64,000 nt of DNA from Symbiodinium natans. Its lineage: Eukaryota > Sar > Dinophyceae > Suessiales > Symbiodiniaceae. Under the pieces are notes generated by a model. The model did not search any database. It was not told where the DNA came from and saw only the letters and a program-made list of their open reading frames with translations. The stretch's first letter is position 1. Each line of letters starts with the position of its first letter. The stretch covers positions 1,071,501-1,135,500 of the forward strand of contig CAJNDS010002457.1 in assembly GCA_905221605.1 (NCBI GenBank), given 5' to 3'. Below are positions 1 to 11,049 of this stretch, in pieces. Made by a program: the position numbers and the translations under genes.

Positions 1-329
1 AGAGAAGTATAGCACAGGTGCGTGCATGCCTGCCAACCACACCTCGGGGCTGACGGCGTGGGCCGACGCATAGGGCGCTATGCAGGATGCTCGCACACTT
101 CTGCGCTCCGTCTGCGCTCAGGCTGCCCTGATAAGGCTGCACTGCAGTTCGCGGAGGTCCACGCCCAGACCCATTATTTCAACCGAAATGTCAATTCGCG
201 GAATGCCAATCAAGCGAAAGTGGATGTACAGTAGCATCTTTGTGAATACAGGGGCCCTGATTCATAAGAATAGTTTTTTTTGGGGGGGGGCAAGAATAGT
301 ATGAAGTATATCGAAACTGTAAGGGAAAA

Positions 330-452
330 CTATCTTTGTGGTACTTTACCGTAACTTTAGACCCTTACTTTTTTTGGGTTTATTGGGTTTCTTAATAAGG
401 CAGCTAAATTTTTAATTTTTAGCTACCCTCCTAAGTGCAGCCAAGCTATCTG
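330..452 (+). repeat. DE-M dispersed repeat, copy 1
   Basis: About 120 bases closely matching 35045-35165. Shared landmarks are CTTTGTGGT.CTTTAC.GTAA, then TTTTTGGGTTT.TTGGG.TTTCTTAA, then AGCTACCCT.CTAAG. Two diverged copies 35 kb apart suggest a dispersed element; inverted ends were not identified. Confidence 0.6.
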
Positions 453-521
453 TACTTTCAATGAGCCCTAAAATGTTCAGGCTAACACCTGGACCCAAAG
501 GCCTGGTACTGAATGGTGTAG

Positions 522-597
522 GGTTTAGGGTTTAGGGTTTAGGGGTTTAGGGTTTAGGGTTTAGGGTTTAGGGTTTAAGGGTTTAAGGGTTTAGGGT
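522..597 (+). repeat. Interstitial telomeric array (TTTAGGG)n
   Basis: About ten units of TTTAGGG with single-base slips. It is internal, with unique sequence on both sides, so it is not a chromosome end. Confidence 0.9.
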
Positions 598-701
598 AGG
601 TTGCTTCACACCATTGGCATTCCAGGGTCACCTTGCCAAAGCCCAGAGGTCCGAAATTCATCTTCCTGGTCATGTGTCTAAGCATCCGAAACGCCAGTCC
701 C

Positions 702-820
702 GAAACCCTAAACCCCAAACCCCAAACCCCAAACCCCAAACCCCAAACCCTAAACCCTAAACCCTAAACCCTAAACCCTAAACCCTAAACCCTAAACCCT
801 AAACCCTAAACCCCAACCCC
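702..820 (-). repeat. Interstitial telomeric array (CCCTAAA)n with CCCCAAA variants
   Basis: A block of the variant CCCCAAA unit followed by perfect CCCTAAA units. It points opposite to the array at 522-597, only about 100 bases away. Confidence 0.9.
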
Positions 821-2465
821 CCAACACCCGCATCCTACGCCTATGCACTTGAGGGCCGCAGCTCCCTTCGAGTGCTTCCAAGTATGTGATCGGCCCTCTG
901 CCGTGGGACTTTCACCCAACCAGGATGGGCGCAGGGTTTATGTTACTGTTTTTGGTGAGTGTATGTAAGGTTCCTGTTAAATATATTTGGTGTCCTTTTG
1001 GGGGTACAAGAAATATAAACCCTACTTCATATACTATACTCCCCCCCCCCCCCCTTAAACCCTAAACCCTTTGCAGAAACCCCATAATTTCCAGACTCAA
1101 CCCTGCAAAGGGCCCTTGCAGGGCTTATAGGGTATCCTTCCCCCCCCCCCTCCCCCCTAAACCCTCAACCCATCCTGGCCTGATCCGATTTTCTGCCGGC
1201 CAAGGCGCCAACATATGCTTTGGACAAAAAGCATCGTGGGGTATGGGTTTAGGGTTTAGGGTTTAAAGTTTAGGGTATAAGGTTAGGGTTTAGGGTTGAT
1301 AAGGGTTTAGTGTTTAGTCTATGGTGAGGGTGTAGAATTGGCACGCGTACGAGTATGACGGCGAACACTATCACAAAGTAACGCCAAAGATCTTGGGGTG
1401 GTGTGGCAGACGATAGATAGCAACGAGAATTGCTAGTATTAACAAGAACACGAGCACCACCAACATCAGCAACCGTACTAACAGTCACAACCGGATCTGG
1501 CGATTCTGAATAAAAACTCAGAAGCAGCTCACAGAAAAAACCAAATTCTTCGCAACAATAGCCAATTCCAAGTCACTTTTTTCTAGCAATCATAGCAATA
1601 GCAGCAGCAAGAGCCGTAGCAACATTGGAGGCACAATAGCAACGCAGTATGCAGATGCCAGTCGCAAGCATCATAGCATTTTAGGACGTATCACACGAAA
1701 AAGCCAACCATAATCATACTCGCGTGAATCCCAGTAGTAACTCTCGACCCTGGGTAGGGACAACAACGGGGATGCTCACACAGCGTGTGGGCAGTGCTGT
1801 GTTCTTGCCCCTTTTAGTCGATTCTCCGTGCTAAGCCCTACTCAACCCTAAACCCTAAACCCTAAACCCTAAACCCTAAGCCGGCAGAAGGTGAGTCGGT
1901 TGCCCAGCTACGTCACCTGACAGCATTGGACATCGTTGGGCAGTTGTCCAGGAAATGTCGTTCAGGCTCTATTCCCAGTGAAGCGACGATTATTTTACTA
2001 GGTAGGCTGTTGGCATACTGGATATCTTAAACCCTAAACCCTAAACCCTAATTTTACCGTATTGGGTTTAAGAGGATCGTATTCAGGAATCTTTTTCAGA
2101 GGGTTTTATTCGGAGTCATCCCTGCTCAGCATCCAGCTGCGCATTTTTCATTTCGTTCTGATTTTCTGGTTGTTAACATCAGTACCAGTAGGCATATTCA
2201 GCCTTGTCGTCATTTCCACTTTTTTGGTGGATGTTTTGATTGGGGTTACTGTTTGTTTTGCTATGAGCATTATGACTAGAAATGCTATGCGGGTTTAGGG
2301 GGTAGCGTCTTCCAATTTAGGGCTTAGGAGTTTCAGGTTTCTTTCCAGGTGGAGATCGCAAGGCCTGTTGCAAAAAGCTTCAAGGGTCTCCCTTCAAGCC
2401 TTACTTTCCCGGAACCCGAAACCCTGCGAGAGTGAGCGTCAAGGGACATAAGGAGGGACCCTTAT

Positions 2466-2566
2466 CTTACTTCGGCTTTAGCTGAACTTTGAACGTTTTG
2501 GGTTTCCTTTTTTAGTAGGAATATTAAAGTTTAACCTTTTTTCCCCTTGGTTATTGGAGAAGTAAG
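2466..2566 (+). mobile_element. DE-B introner-family element, dispersed copy
   Basis: 101 bases beginning CTTACTTCGG and ending GGAGAAGTAAG, so the ends are inverted repeats (CTTACTT/AAGTAAG). The interior is nearly identical to copies at 22260-22360 and 38578-38678 and to FN3-gene intron 2 (45771-45875). The flanks give only an imperfect 4-base repeat (TTAT/TTCT). It has no coding capacity, so mobilisation must have been in trans. Confidence 0.8.
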
Positions 2567-2709
2567 TTCTAGAAGGGACCCTTATAGCCTTATTCCCCTC
2601 CATAAGCCCTGGGTACACATATGTATATAGTTCTTCTATACCTAAGTAGCCCCAATGCAGCACCTGAGGTCTCCTGGGCCCTAAGCCCTAATCTCCGAGC
2701 CCTAGACCC

Positions 2710-2790
2710 GAAAACCCTAAACCCTAAACCCTAAACCCTAAACCCTAAACCCTAAACCCTAAACCCTAAACCCTAAACCCTAAACCTTAG
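2710..2790 (-). repeat. Interstitial telomeric array (CCCTAAA)n
   Basis: Eleven or so near-perfect units. A second array follows at about 2891-2966. Confidence 0.9.
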
Positions 2791-2890
2791 TTGTAGAGTA
2801 GGTAATCTTCAACCTGTTTGTGGGAATAGAATCCCCTTATATTCCCAAAGGTCAACCTTTAGTTCCCCTAGGCACGGGACGACTAAGCCT

Positions 2891-2966
2891 AGCCCTAAAC
2901 CCTAAACCCTAAACCCTAAACCCTAAACCCTAAACCCTAAACCCTAAACCCTAAACCCTAAACCCT
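2891..2966 (-). repeat. Interstitial telomeric array (CCCTAAA)n
   Basis: About ten perfect units, in the same orientation as the array just upstream. Confidence 0.9.
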
Positions 2967-3049
2967 TGACGGTCGTTCCAAAGCATGTGGAACGCAGCTT
3001 TGTGGCGCCGTCGCGTGCTTGGGCAGTTACACGGTAAGCCCTATAAGGC

Positions 3050-3146
3050 CGGGGCCCCCTTTTTCTGCTACTAGTTATAGTTAGGGACTTATATCCCAGG
3101 TTACGACCCTCGTTGCTCTACGTACAACTACGACGCCTCCTTGTAG
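3050..3146 (-). mobile_element. DE-A element, degenerate copy
   Basis: GGGGCCCCCT at the left and CCTCCTTGTAG at the right, with interior CTAGTTATAGTTAGGGACTT as in other DE-A copies. The middle is strongly diverged. Confidence 0.5.
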
Positions 3147-4326
3147 ACATTCTGGAACTCTCAACCCTTTAAACCCTCAATATAGGCAATTCCAATCATA
3201 TAGCGTACCAACAATAGGTCATGAAAAGGATAAGTACAATATAACTCTTTCTAGCATTCTTTTGCAACATGAGACCCGAAATGCGTTTATGTTCAAAATC
3301 ACCGTACGAAGTGTTATGTAAAACACAATGGCCGTACAATACTATACCGCTATAAGATTATTATGTTGCAGGTCTTTGGCCTGTTTCGGAAGCAGAACGG
3401 CTGAGCCTTGCAATATTATGATGTCATAATATCAAGTTATAGCAATATCACGATATCAAGAGATGAGCATATACAAGATGACAGAACAATATACCAATAT
3501 GAAGTCTATTTTGAGACAAAATATTGTATATTAAATGTAATATTATCATAGCGTGGTAAAGAAGAAAATCTGAGAGTTTGCCATCATAGCGGAGGAAACT
3601 TGACAATAGAGATTTTGTTTTCATTCCAAGGAATGATCTGAATTCTAATTACTGCAATATAGTACCGCATCAATTAACAAAATGCCCATTAATTCAATTT
3701 TAAAAGAATTCGTAACAGCAACCATACTAGCAAGATTGATAATAGTAGTAGTATTCACAATATTCTTATCCGACATACAAGCATAATACAGGCAGTCTTG
3801 CATCGGCAATAAACTTAGCCATATTATACTACAAATAACCGCAAGATGTTGAGCGTATGAATTTGAAAAATCTTCACATGAATGTTGGCAGTATTAATAT
3901 TAACCATATCAGTATACGTTTAAGGCCAATAACCTACCAATTTCAAGAACGCTAATATTGCTAGGAATGATAATACCATAAAACATATGTAAATCACACA
4001 AGACTGTTTCTAGGTATGACTGGTATTAGTCATCTGAGTTGCTTGGCAATATTTGCATTGATAAACATGTGTAATAATTAGTATTAGTATGGTATTGATC
4101 TGCAATGGCAGTACTACGAAGGCGATTATCAATTCCAAAAGATATGTTGGGACTCGTAACATTCTTTGACCATTGGAAAATTACAAGGAGATTGCTCACA
4201 TGATGAATCGTTGTACTGGTCTGAGCAAAGCATAATACCAGTATAAATAGACAGATGATCAACATTGATATTATTGTGATAGATTGTGTATGTAGTCATA
4301 TTACTCTTGATAATCTTCGTGCTTTC
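3147..4326. other. AT-rich island without genes
   Basis: About 1.18 kb of markedly AT-rich sequence in an otherwise GC-balanced, repeat-rich window. It is full of short AT words and local palindromes (for example around 3415-3480) and entirely lacks the telomeric heptamer. It lies between two DE-A elements. The small minus-strand frames within it look like chance openings. Origin (old insertion, organelle-derived, scaffold-attachment-like) is unknown. Confidence 0.6.
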
Positions 4327-4457
4327 TACAAGGAGGGGCCCCACCAGTTATAAGTAGAGTTATATACTATACATGACCGTAAATTGGGTTTATAGGGGTC
4401 CTAACTTAGGCTATAAGTCCCTTGACCATAGCTAGTTCGTAGAGGAAAGGGGCCCCC
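4327..4457 (+). mobile_element. DE-A element
   Basis: Starts CTACAAGGAGGGGCCCC and ends AAAGGGGCCCCC. The interior contains AGTTATAAGTAGAGTTATA and AACTTAGGCTATAAGTCCCTT, hallmarks of the family. It bounds the AT-rich island on its right. Confidence 0.75.
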
Positions 4458-4898
4458 GAAACCCAAAACCCTAAACCCCAAATCAGGCCCAAGTATTCCC
4501 TCAAAAGGTACATGGACCCTTGGGAATTAGTACTTTCTAACCATTTTAAAAACCATGTTCCAAAGGACTGCGAATCGCTGACGCTTTGGCTGTGCCCTGC
4601 GGCCAGGCACGAGCCCCAACACGAGCTTATTCAGGGTTTGGGGTTTAGGGTTTAGGGTTTAGGGTTTAGGATTTAGGGTTTAGGGTTTAAGGGCTTATAA
4701 AGAGCCTCTGCATCCCCAACTCGTTTTTCGGGTTTGGGGGGTTTAGGGCTTAGAGCCCCGGACTCGGTATCCCCAACTCCACACCCCTCCCCCTCTTTAG
4801 CTGAATGCAGTGCAACGGAGGGTTTCAGTCTTGGGGGTTTAGAGTTTAGTTTTGCAAGAAAGGCCCTACGGATCCCAACTGCAAAGCTTGCAAGTCAG

Positions 4899-5007
4899 GA
4901 ACTCTTTCGGTGAACACATGCGCCTTCAATTCGCTCACACCTTAAGTGCTTCCGTGGGCCATCACCTGGGTGCCCTATCAGATGCAGCTCCCCCGCCGAA
5001 GAGATGA
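4899..5007 (+). CDS. Candidate terminal exon, unknown protein
   Basis: After a CAG acceptor (AG at 4897-4898) an open frame of 35 codons runs to TGA at 5005-5007. It contains NSFGEHMRLQF and SASVGHHLGALSDAAPPPKR. The composition (His, Leu, Ala) looks coding rather than repeat-derived, but no family was recognised and no start codon exon is assigned. Confidence 0.3.
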
Positions 5008-5176
5008 GGTTCATGATATTGGTATCTAATGAGGTTTGTGATATTGGTATTTACTTGTCTCTTTTGATGCGGGTATGTGATTATACGTAAAAGCGACTTT
5101 GCTATCAAGATATAATATAAATAGATATATATATATAGGTATCATAGTTTTTCTTCGATGTTATGTTGAGAACTAG

Positions 5177-5221
5177 GTGGCGCTTCTCTGCGGCACAGAC
5201 TTGCTGCGAGACCTTCAGAAG
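5177..5221 (+). CDS. Candidate small exon, unknown protein
   Basis: Between acceptor ...CTAG and a possible GC donor after AAG the frame reads VALLCGTDLLRDLQK, an amphipathic-looking coding segment. If unspliced the frame stays open into AVVRLGVMA. Protein family not recognised; it could share a transcript with the candidate at 4899-5007 only if that terminal stop is wrong. Confidence 0.3.
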
Positions 5222-5518
5222 GCTGTAGTTCGCCTGGGGGTTATGGCGTTTAGGGTTTAGGGTATAGGGTTTAGGGTTTAGGGCTATGGGTTATGGGTTA
5301 TGGGTTATGGGGCCTCGGGCTTACCCAGAGTAACCGTCGTAGGAACCCAACCCTATTAACCCAGATTGGAGGGTTGAGGGTTTAGGGTTTTGGATTTAGT
5401 GTTCAGGCTTTAGGGTTTAACGCTTGGTCATGCTTAGGAATCTCGATTATGATATGTTGCAAGAAGATCATCTTGTCCTCGTGTTTGAAACTGTGTCGGT
5501 TGATTGGCTTGCTAGAGT

Positions 5519-5737
5519 ATGGGAGTCCAGTCAGCACTAGAAGCCTCTGCTTGGGCAGTTTCTGGCAACATCCACAGGAGTCTGGATGCAAAAAAGGGTG
5601 TAGGTTTTGGGGTTGTCGGTGCAATTGTCATCGAGCCAGCTGACGTAAAGAGCCTGGGTTCAAAAAAAAACATTTTGTGTTTTAAGAGCCCTGGCGCAAA
5701 AGGGTTTAGAGGAACCTTTGTGCCCTTAATGCCTTAA
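5519..5737 (+). CDS. Weak candidate ORF, unknown protein
   Basis: A 72-codon frame starting MGVQSALEASAWAVSG and containing GVGFGVVGAIVIEPADV. The Ala/Gly/Val-rich composition is plausible for protein, but the antisense strand is also open and no domain is recognised. It may be chance. Confidence 0.2.
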   Translation: MGVQSALEASAWAVSGNIHRSLDAKKGVGFGVVGAIVIEPADVKSLGSKKNILCFKSPGAKGFRGTFVPLMP

Positions 5738-5802
5738 TCATTGGGGCACTCATGTGTGTCTCATGCGATGTACCATGATTTTGCAATAATTGTGTTTACA
5801 AG

Positions 5803-5832
5803 AGCTGCCCCCCCCCCCCCCCCCCCCCCCCC
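5803..5832 (+). repeat. Poly-C tract
   Basis: About 24 consecutive C immediately left of a DE-A copy. A matching poly-G tract of about 20 lies at 5991-6009. Confidence 0.9.
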
Positions 5833-5838
5833 ACCCTG

Positions 5839-5945
5839 TGAAAAGTAGAGTTATAAGGACCTTAAGTTGGGTTGTAAGGATCTTTAACTTAGGTTATAAG
5901 CCCCTTAACTATAGTTAGTCTAGTAGGGGGGACCTTCCCTGTAGG
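5839..5945 (+). mobile_element. DE-A element
   Basis: Contains AAAGTAGAGTTATAAGGACC, AACTTAGGTTATAAGCCCCT and ACTATAGTTAGTCTAGTAGG. The left terminus is replaced by the poly-C run, suggesting the GC-rich end has slipped or expanded. Confidence 0.7.
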
Positions 5946-6270
5946 AGATTAGGGCCATAGTTCCAACAAGCGACATGCCAATTCTGGTGGGGGGGGGGGG
6001 GGGGGGGGGCAGGGGTGGAGGTTTGGTGCAAGCCGACATTCTGCTTCAGGACATACTGACATGGGGGAGGTTTCCGACAAATAATGGACCCCTAACCCCC
6101 GAGTGGTAGGATTCCCTTTTAATTAGGACCCCAATAAGGTTCCCCCAAATTTCGGAAACCCCCACATTGTGGTGATCAGAACATGTTTCAAGCTGATCTC
6201 CCCTGTAGTTTGTTTTCTCACCGCGACCTCGACATCTCGGCCCGAAAGCCCTAAAGCCTAAGCCCTCATG

Positions 6271-6376
6271 TAACCCTAAACCCTAAACCCTAAACCCTAA
6301 ACCCTAAACCCTAAACCCTAAACCCTAAACCCTAAACCCTAAACCCTAAACCCTAAACCCTAAACCCTAAACCCTA
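6271..6376 (-). repeat. Interstitial telomeric array (CCCTAAA)n
   Basis: About fifteen perfect units, one of the longest uninterrupted arrays in the first 20 kb. Confidence 0.95.
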
Positions 6377-6767
6377 TTCTATGTCAGAGCCAGGTGGGTC
6401 AGCTGCCCGGGGCTCCTGGACCGTGCGAAGTGACGGTGGGATCCGCAGCTCCTACTATTCTTAAGCAAACAACTCGGCCATATCCTATTTATTGGGGTTT
6501 AGGGTTTAGGACTTAGGATTTAGGGTTTAGGGATTCTTCCTTATACGGGAAATAATATAGGGACTTATAGGGATTATTCTTTGTTTTCTTTGGGGGGGGC
6601 TCTTTAGCAAATAGCAGGCCCTCTAAATCCGAGCATCGGCGTCCTGAAAGGCTTCTAGGCATTTAGGGCCCAGGGATTTCAGGGTTTAGGGTTTAGGGCC
6701 TAGGGGTTGAGGGTTATAACGGTTTCTCCCGACGTGTCAGTTGTCAGATGTTCCTGCGCAGTTGCAG

Positions 6768-6830
6768 GCCATGGTATCTCGCAAGTGGGACGAGAAGCTG
6801 CAGGACGCTTTTGGGCGCTCATTGTCTCAG
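6768..6830 (+). CDS. Candidate exon, unknown protein
   Basis: An exact 21-codon block between a TTGCAG acceptor (AG at 6766-6767) and a GT donor (CAG|GTTCGG). It reads AMVSRKWDEKLQDAFGRSLS plus Q. Phase 0 at both ends and the charged helical composition make it one of the better isolated exon candidates. No family was recognised; neighbouring exons were not found. Confidence 0.4.
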
Positions 6831-6987
6831 GTTCGGGGTCTTCCGGGTTTTTCAGCTTGTCGGCCCTCAGTCGTGTCATTATTGTTCCCTGAACCTTTAG
6901 AATGAAACATCTTTCTTGGAGATCTTCCACTTACTATGACCCCATGACAGCTACGGCATTTTTTCGCCCGTAGATCGCCCCTGCTCA

Positions 6988-7135
6988 AAAACACGCACAC
7001 ACACGGACAGAAACACAGACACACAGGCACACACGCTTGTCTGCGTGACCAAACGCGCACCCACACGCCCCCGCATGCATCCGCACGCACCTGCACCCAC
7101 ACACTCACGCGCACGCGCGCACGCGCACGCACGCA
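6988..7135 (+). repeat. CA-rich / CACGCG microsatellite
   Basis: Imperfect CACACA, CACGCA and GCGCACGC repeats over about 150 bases. The long antisense frames in it are artefacts of the repeat. Confidence 0.85.
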
Positions 7136-7676
7136 AAAAAATCAAGTAAGGCAAAGGCCTGCAGGCCCCCAACAGCTTCAGAAGCTTGAACATGCAGAAT
7201 GTCCCAGTCCGATTGTCCTCGAGTAGACTCAGGCCTTGCGTCCTGGCTCCGGAAAGAGCCCTAAACCCTAAGCCCTAAACCCCTGGGGCTTGATTTCAGA
7301 ACTATTTCAGACTTAGGGCTCTGTTCGTGGCTTCGAACGAGCCAACGCAAAATCCAGCAGTTCTTCTCTCACACACTTGCATATTGGATACGACATAGCG
7401 CAAGTTGTTTCAAAGATGGTGCTGCCCTCAGTCCATGCTTCCGCAAGTAGAAGCTTGGACTTTCAGTGCGCGGAATCGCGCCCCCGCGGACCAAAGCGAC
7501 TGCAAGAGTTCCCGAGTGAAACCTCCAGAGCTCTCAATCCAAGATGTTATTAGGGTTTAGGGTTTAGGGTAGTTTAGCCTGCTGTAAAAAAAGGGTAGTT
7601 TATTAGGGTTTAGGCTGCTTAGTCTGATCCTTTAACCAGAATTTAGAACACAGAAGGGCTTGGGTGCACGGTACCA

Positions 7677-7740
7677 CCTACAAGGGGGGCCCCCTAGTTA
7701 CAAGTAGAGTTATACGGGCCCCACACTGGGATTTCAGTGG
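7677..7740 (+). mobile_element. DE-A element, left part only
   Basis: CTACAAGGGGGGCCCCCTAG, then TTACAAGTAGAGTTATACGG, after which similarity to the family fades. Probably truncated. Confidence 0.5.
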
Positions 7741-8027
7741 CGTCACTTATACTGCCCTTACATATACCCTAAACCCTAAGCCCCATAAAGTTAGTCTAAA
7801 CAAAAAGACCCCCCCCCAACCTTGAAATATAGGGCTCGGAATAATTACTAGTATTCCCTTATGGTCCCTTTATGCTTATATTATAAGAACCCCCAAAACC
7901 CTGTTCTAATTAATTAAGGTTCTTACCGTAGAAGGAAACCCTAAACCCTAAACCCTATAAACCCTAACCCTAAACCCTAAACCCTAAACCTTAGCAAAGG
8001 GACGCCCTTATCTTGTAGAAGGAACTT

Positions 8028-8141
8028 ATGGTGGACTCCTACCACTTCACGGCTGCTGGCATTGCCTCGCTCGCCGACGGCCTTTTCTTTGCGTCGTCAC
8101 GGCGAGGCAGAGAGTTCTGCGCGTCCTGGGGTGCCTATATC
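8028..8141 (+). CDS. Candidate exon ending at an introner element
   Basis: An ATG at 8028 opens a frame reading MVDSYHFTAAGIASLADGLF, then FASSRRGREFCASWGAYI, up to the left end of a DE-F element at 8142. Composition is convincingly coding. The element is flanked by a TATC direct repeat, and sequence after it (TATCACGCC...) could continue the frame, implying an intron whose splice dinucleotides are not standard. Function unknown; transcript data would settle it. Confidence 0.35.
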
Positions 8142-8276
8142 CTTGGTAGCCTTAAACCCTAAACCCTAAACCCTAAACCCTAAACCCTGTACCTTTTTTG
8201 TTTGGTTATGGGTTCCATTACAGCGTAACCAACCCAAAAGGGTGCCCTTATTACATGTGGGTACTGGGCTGCCAAG
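8142..8276 (+). mobile_element. DE-F introner-family element
   Basis: Starts CTTGGTAGCC and ends GGGCTGCCAAG (inverted ends), with the family motif GTAACCAACCCAAAAGGGTG inside and a short CCCTAAA array near its left end. TATC flanks both sides (4-base direct repeat). The same family forms intron 8 of both ABCG genes. Confidence 0.75.
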
Positions 8277-8336
8277 TATCACGCCACCTTCACTACAAGG
8301 AACAGACCCCTATATGTTACAAGTATACCCAAACCC

Positions 8337-8439
8337 TCCCTAGAGTCACCTTGTACCGGAAGAAAGCGTAGTATCTTTCAACATAGTTAACATAGTTGGA
8401 ATACACTGCCCTCTAAGGGTACAAAGCTTGCTCCTTAGG
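8337..8439 (+). mobile_element. DE-J inverted-repeat element
   Basis: Left end CCTAGAGTCACCTTGTACC, right end GGGTACAAAGCTTGCTCCTTAGG, giving imperfect inverted ends. Relatives lie at 10961-11049 and 44696-44791. Confidence 0.55.
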
Positions 8440-8456
8440 TAAAACCCCCCCACCCG

Positions 8457-8521
8457 TTTAGGGTTTAGGGTTTAGGGTTTAGGGTTTAGGGTTTAGGGTT
8501 TAGGGTTTAGGGTTTAGGGTG
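8457..8521 (+). repeat. Interstitial telomeric array (TTTAGGG)n
   Basis: Nine near-perfect units directly beside a DE-J element. A further mixed TTTAGGG/TTTGGGG array follows at about 8621-8735. Confidence 0.9.
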
Positions 8522-8620
8522 TGAGCCCCAAACCTGGACAGGGATGGAGAAGCTGAGGGCCGAAGACTCGACGCGGGAGGTCTGCTGCCCAGTTGCAGAC
8601 CCGGCTGAAGCCCGGAGAAC

Positions 8621-8735
8621 TTGGGGTTTAGGGTTGGGGTTTAGGGTTTAGGGTTTAGGGTTTGGGGTTTAGGGTTTAGGGTTTGGGGTTTAGGGTTTGG
8701 GGTTTGGGATTTGGGGTTTGGGGTTTTAAGGATGG
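8621..8735 (+). repeat. Mixed TTTAGGG/TTTGGGG array
   Basis: Alternating canonical and G-variant heptamers, showing mutation of an older array. Confidence 0.85.
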
Positions 8736-10364
8736 CTGGGGTGCATCTCAACAGCGACAGAGGCAGTCCTTACAGTGGGAACCCAGCGCAGGTTCAGTTC
8801 TGTAGTTGTTCCGGAAGCTCAGCGTAAAAGAGAGAGAGAGAGAGACAGAAAGAGAAAAACCACCCTATGCCCCAAGAAAGAAAGAAAGAAAGATAAAAAA
8901 GTCTGTGCGCCCAGAACCAGAAAATCCATCACCAACTCGGGTTATGTGCTATATGTATATATACATGCACACGCACATCTATATAAATATATAAATATAA
9001 AAAGAAACATAAATAAAAATAAATAAATAAATAAATATAAATATATATATTTATACATATAATGAAAACACACATATGTGCCCTTGAAAGGGGAGTTGTA
9101 TCTTATGAGGGCATCTGAACCATTCTTTCTTGGAGGTGCTGGGATTCATCTCCCAGCTATGTGTGAACTCACGAATAGAATAACAGATAACTCCTAAGAA
9201 CATGGGCTTTCGGCCCCTAAACCCTAAATCCTAAACCCCTTAGCACCATAAACACCCGAACCCAAAACCTAGACTTACTTACTGGTTGCTCTTAAGCTGT
9301 CCCTTAACTGTAGTGCTTTTTGAGGTACCTAGTTTTCTTGTTACCCTAAGGCTCTTGGGCCCTCAAAACCCCAAGATTTAAGAGCCCAGAACCCTTGCTA
9401 GGAGGTACCAGTCCCTCTGTAGCAGGGTCCTTGGAGCCTTAGGGTACATTGTACCAACCTTACGAAAGCAAGCCGGAAACAACAGGACCATGGAAGCAAG
9501 ACACGAGCCTCAGGTCACGCGCAACGACGGATCGGTCGGCAAGATGCTGCCCGAACTGATTTGTGTGTGTGTTTACTATATATATATATATACTTATATT
9601 TATTTATATATATACATATATATATATATATGGTTAAGTTTTTGTGTCAATGTACAGTGAAAACTACATATCCGCACATGCGCGGTTTAAATCGTCAGGT
9701 TGTGCACCATGTCGCAGCCTGCGATGTTGTGAGGGATTATAGGGTTTAGGATTTAGGGTTTAGGGTTTAGGGTTTAGGGATTGTAGGGTTTAGGGTTTAG
9801 GGTTTAGGGTTTAGGGTTAGGGTGGCTGTATAAGCTGGTCCCTTTTGAGGGGGAATGTGGCTTTTGAAACGTGCAGACGGACTTCGGCGTAAGGTTTCCA
9901 GAATATGCCCCCGGAAGCCGCAACCTGCCCCCAAACTTCAAGGGGTTTAGGGTTTAGGGTTTAGGGTTTAGGGTTTAGGGTTTAGGGTTTAGGGCCTACC
10001 CCCCTGGCTTTTGAGGTTGGTCCAGGAAGGCAGGTGCCTGGTGGAATCCATGAAGCGCCCCGGATGGGAACTCGAAGAATACTGGTTCTGAGCTTACTCC
10101 CCACCCCCCGCCTATATACATGCCCTGTAAGGGATTATACGTAGAATAAATAAATAAACAAATATATATATATATATATATTGTTTATTTATATATATTT
10201 TGTATCTATTTGTTTTTTAGATTCATATTTGCATGTATATTTATTTGTATATTTGTGGGCATATAAGGTACCCAAATCCCTCTCATTTCCCTACTAGGAT
10301 GACTCGGAACTAGTAGGCATAGCGCATCATTAGGCTTCTCCGTGCAAGCCTTTTGCCTAAGAGG

Positions 10365-10503
10365 GGGCTTCCCTCCTACCCCTCTACAGGGTTTAGGGTT
10401 TAGGGTAACCGTAATTAGGCTTAATGATCCCTAAATAGCCTTAATTATGAAGGGCAACCTAGGGGGGCGGTAGCATAGAGGGCGGTAGTGGGGGGAACCC
10501 ATG
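10365..10503 (+). mobile_element. DE-G introner-family element
   Basis: Left GGGCTTCCCTCCTACCCCTC and right GGTAGTGGGGGGAACCC, with the family core TTAATTATGAAGGGCAACCT. A short TTTAGGG array sits inside. Related to ABCG intron 4. Confidence 0.6.
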
Positions 10504-10960
10504 ATGCTTGCGTGTCAGTTGCTATGAACCTTTGCCTGGCCAGCTTGGGGCCAATAGTGGAACTTTAGACTTGCTTCGTTACCCTGAACCCTAAACCCTA
10601 AACCCTATAAACCCTATAAACCCTATAAACCCGAAACCCTAAACTTGGTTTCCTTTCGATTCGAGTTTGGGGTTTAGGGTTTTGGGGTTTAGGGTTATTA
10701 GGGGGACTAAGTTTACGTCTTTTTCTCTTCTGGTTTATTGGAGAAGTACATCAACAGGAAGCCCCCAACCCAGGTATTTTGTAGGCGCTGAGTACGGAAC
10801 CCACAGCAGGCTCCCAGTCAACCAACGAAAATGAGATTTGGGGCTCTCCAGGTCGTCGACCCTGACATATTCTTTAGGGTTTAGGGTTTGGGGTTTAGGG
10901 CTCTTTTATCACCTTAACCTCAGCCTAAAACCCCTGCATGCTAAACGTTGGCTTTCAGCT

Positions 10961-11049
10961 CTACCTAGAGTAACCTTGTACCTTTAGAAAGGGTGCATTG
11001 CCCAAAACTTGAGGCACATTCCCTTTTTCAAGGGCACAAAGGTTCCTCT
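10961..11049 (+). mobile_element. DE-J inverted-repeat element
   Basis: CTACCTAGAGTAACCTTGTA at the left, AGGGCACAAAGGTTCCTC at the right, forming imperfect inverted ends. Confidence 0.55.

Larger units (their letters stand above)
1..2465. other. Non-coding stretch with interstitial telomeric repeats
   Basis: No convincing coding exon was found. The stretch holds ITS arrays on both strands near 522-597, 702-820, 1246-1310, 1844-1880 and 2028-2052, poly-C runs near 1041 and 1140, and one copy of a long-range repeat (about 330-450). The rest is unique-looking sequence to which I can assign nothing. Confidence 0.6.

Noticed and set aside
522-820. A true chromosome end
   Set aside because: Arrays of both orientations occur throughout the window with unique sequence on both sides, so they are interstitial.
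6827-7193. Minus-strand frames rich in Cys, Val and Arg
   Set aside because: They arise from a CA/CACGCG microsatellite.
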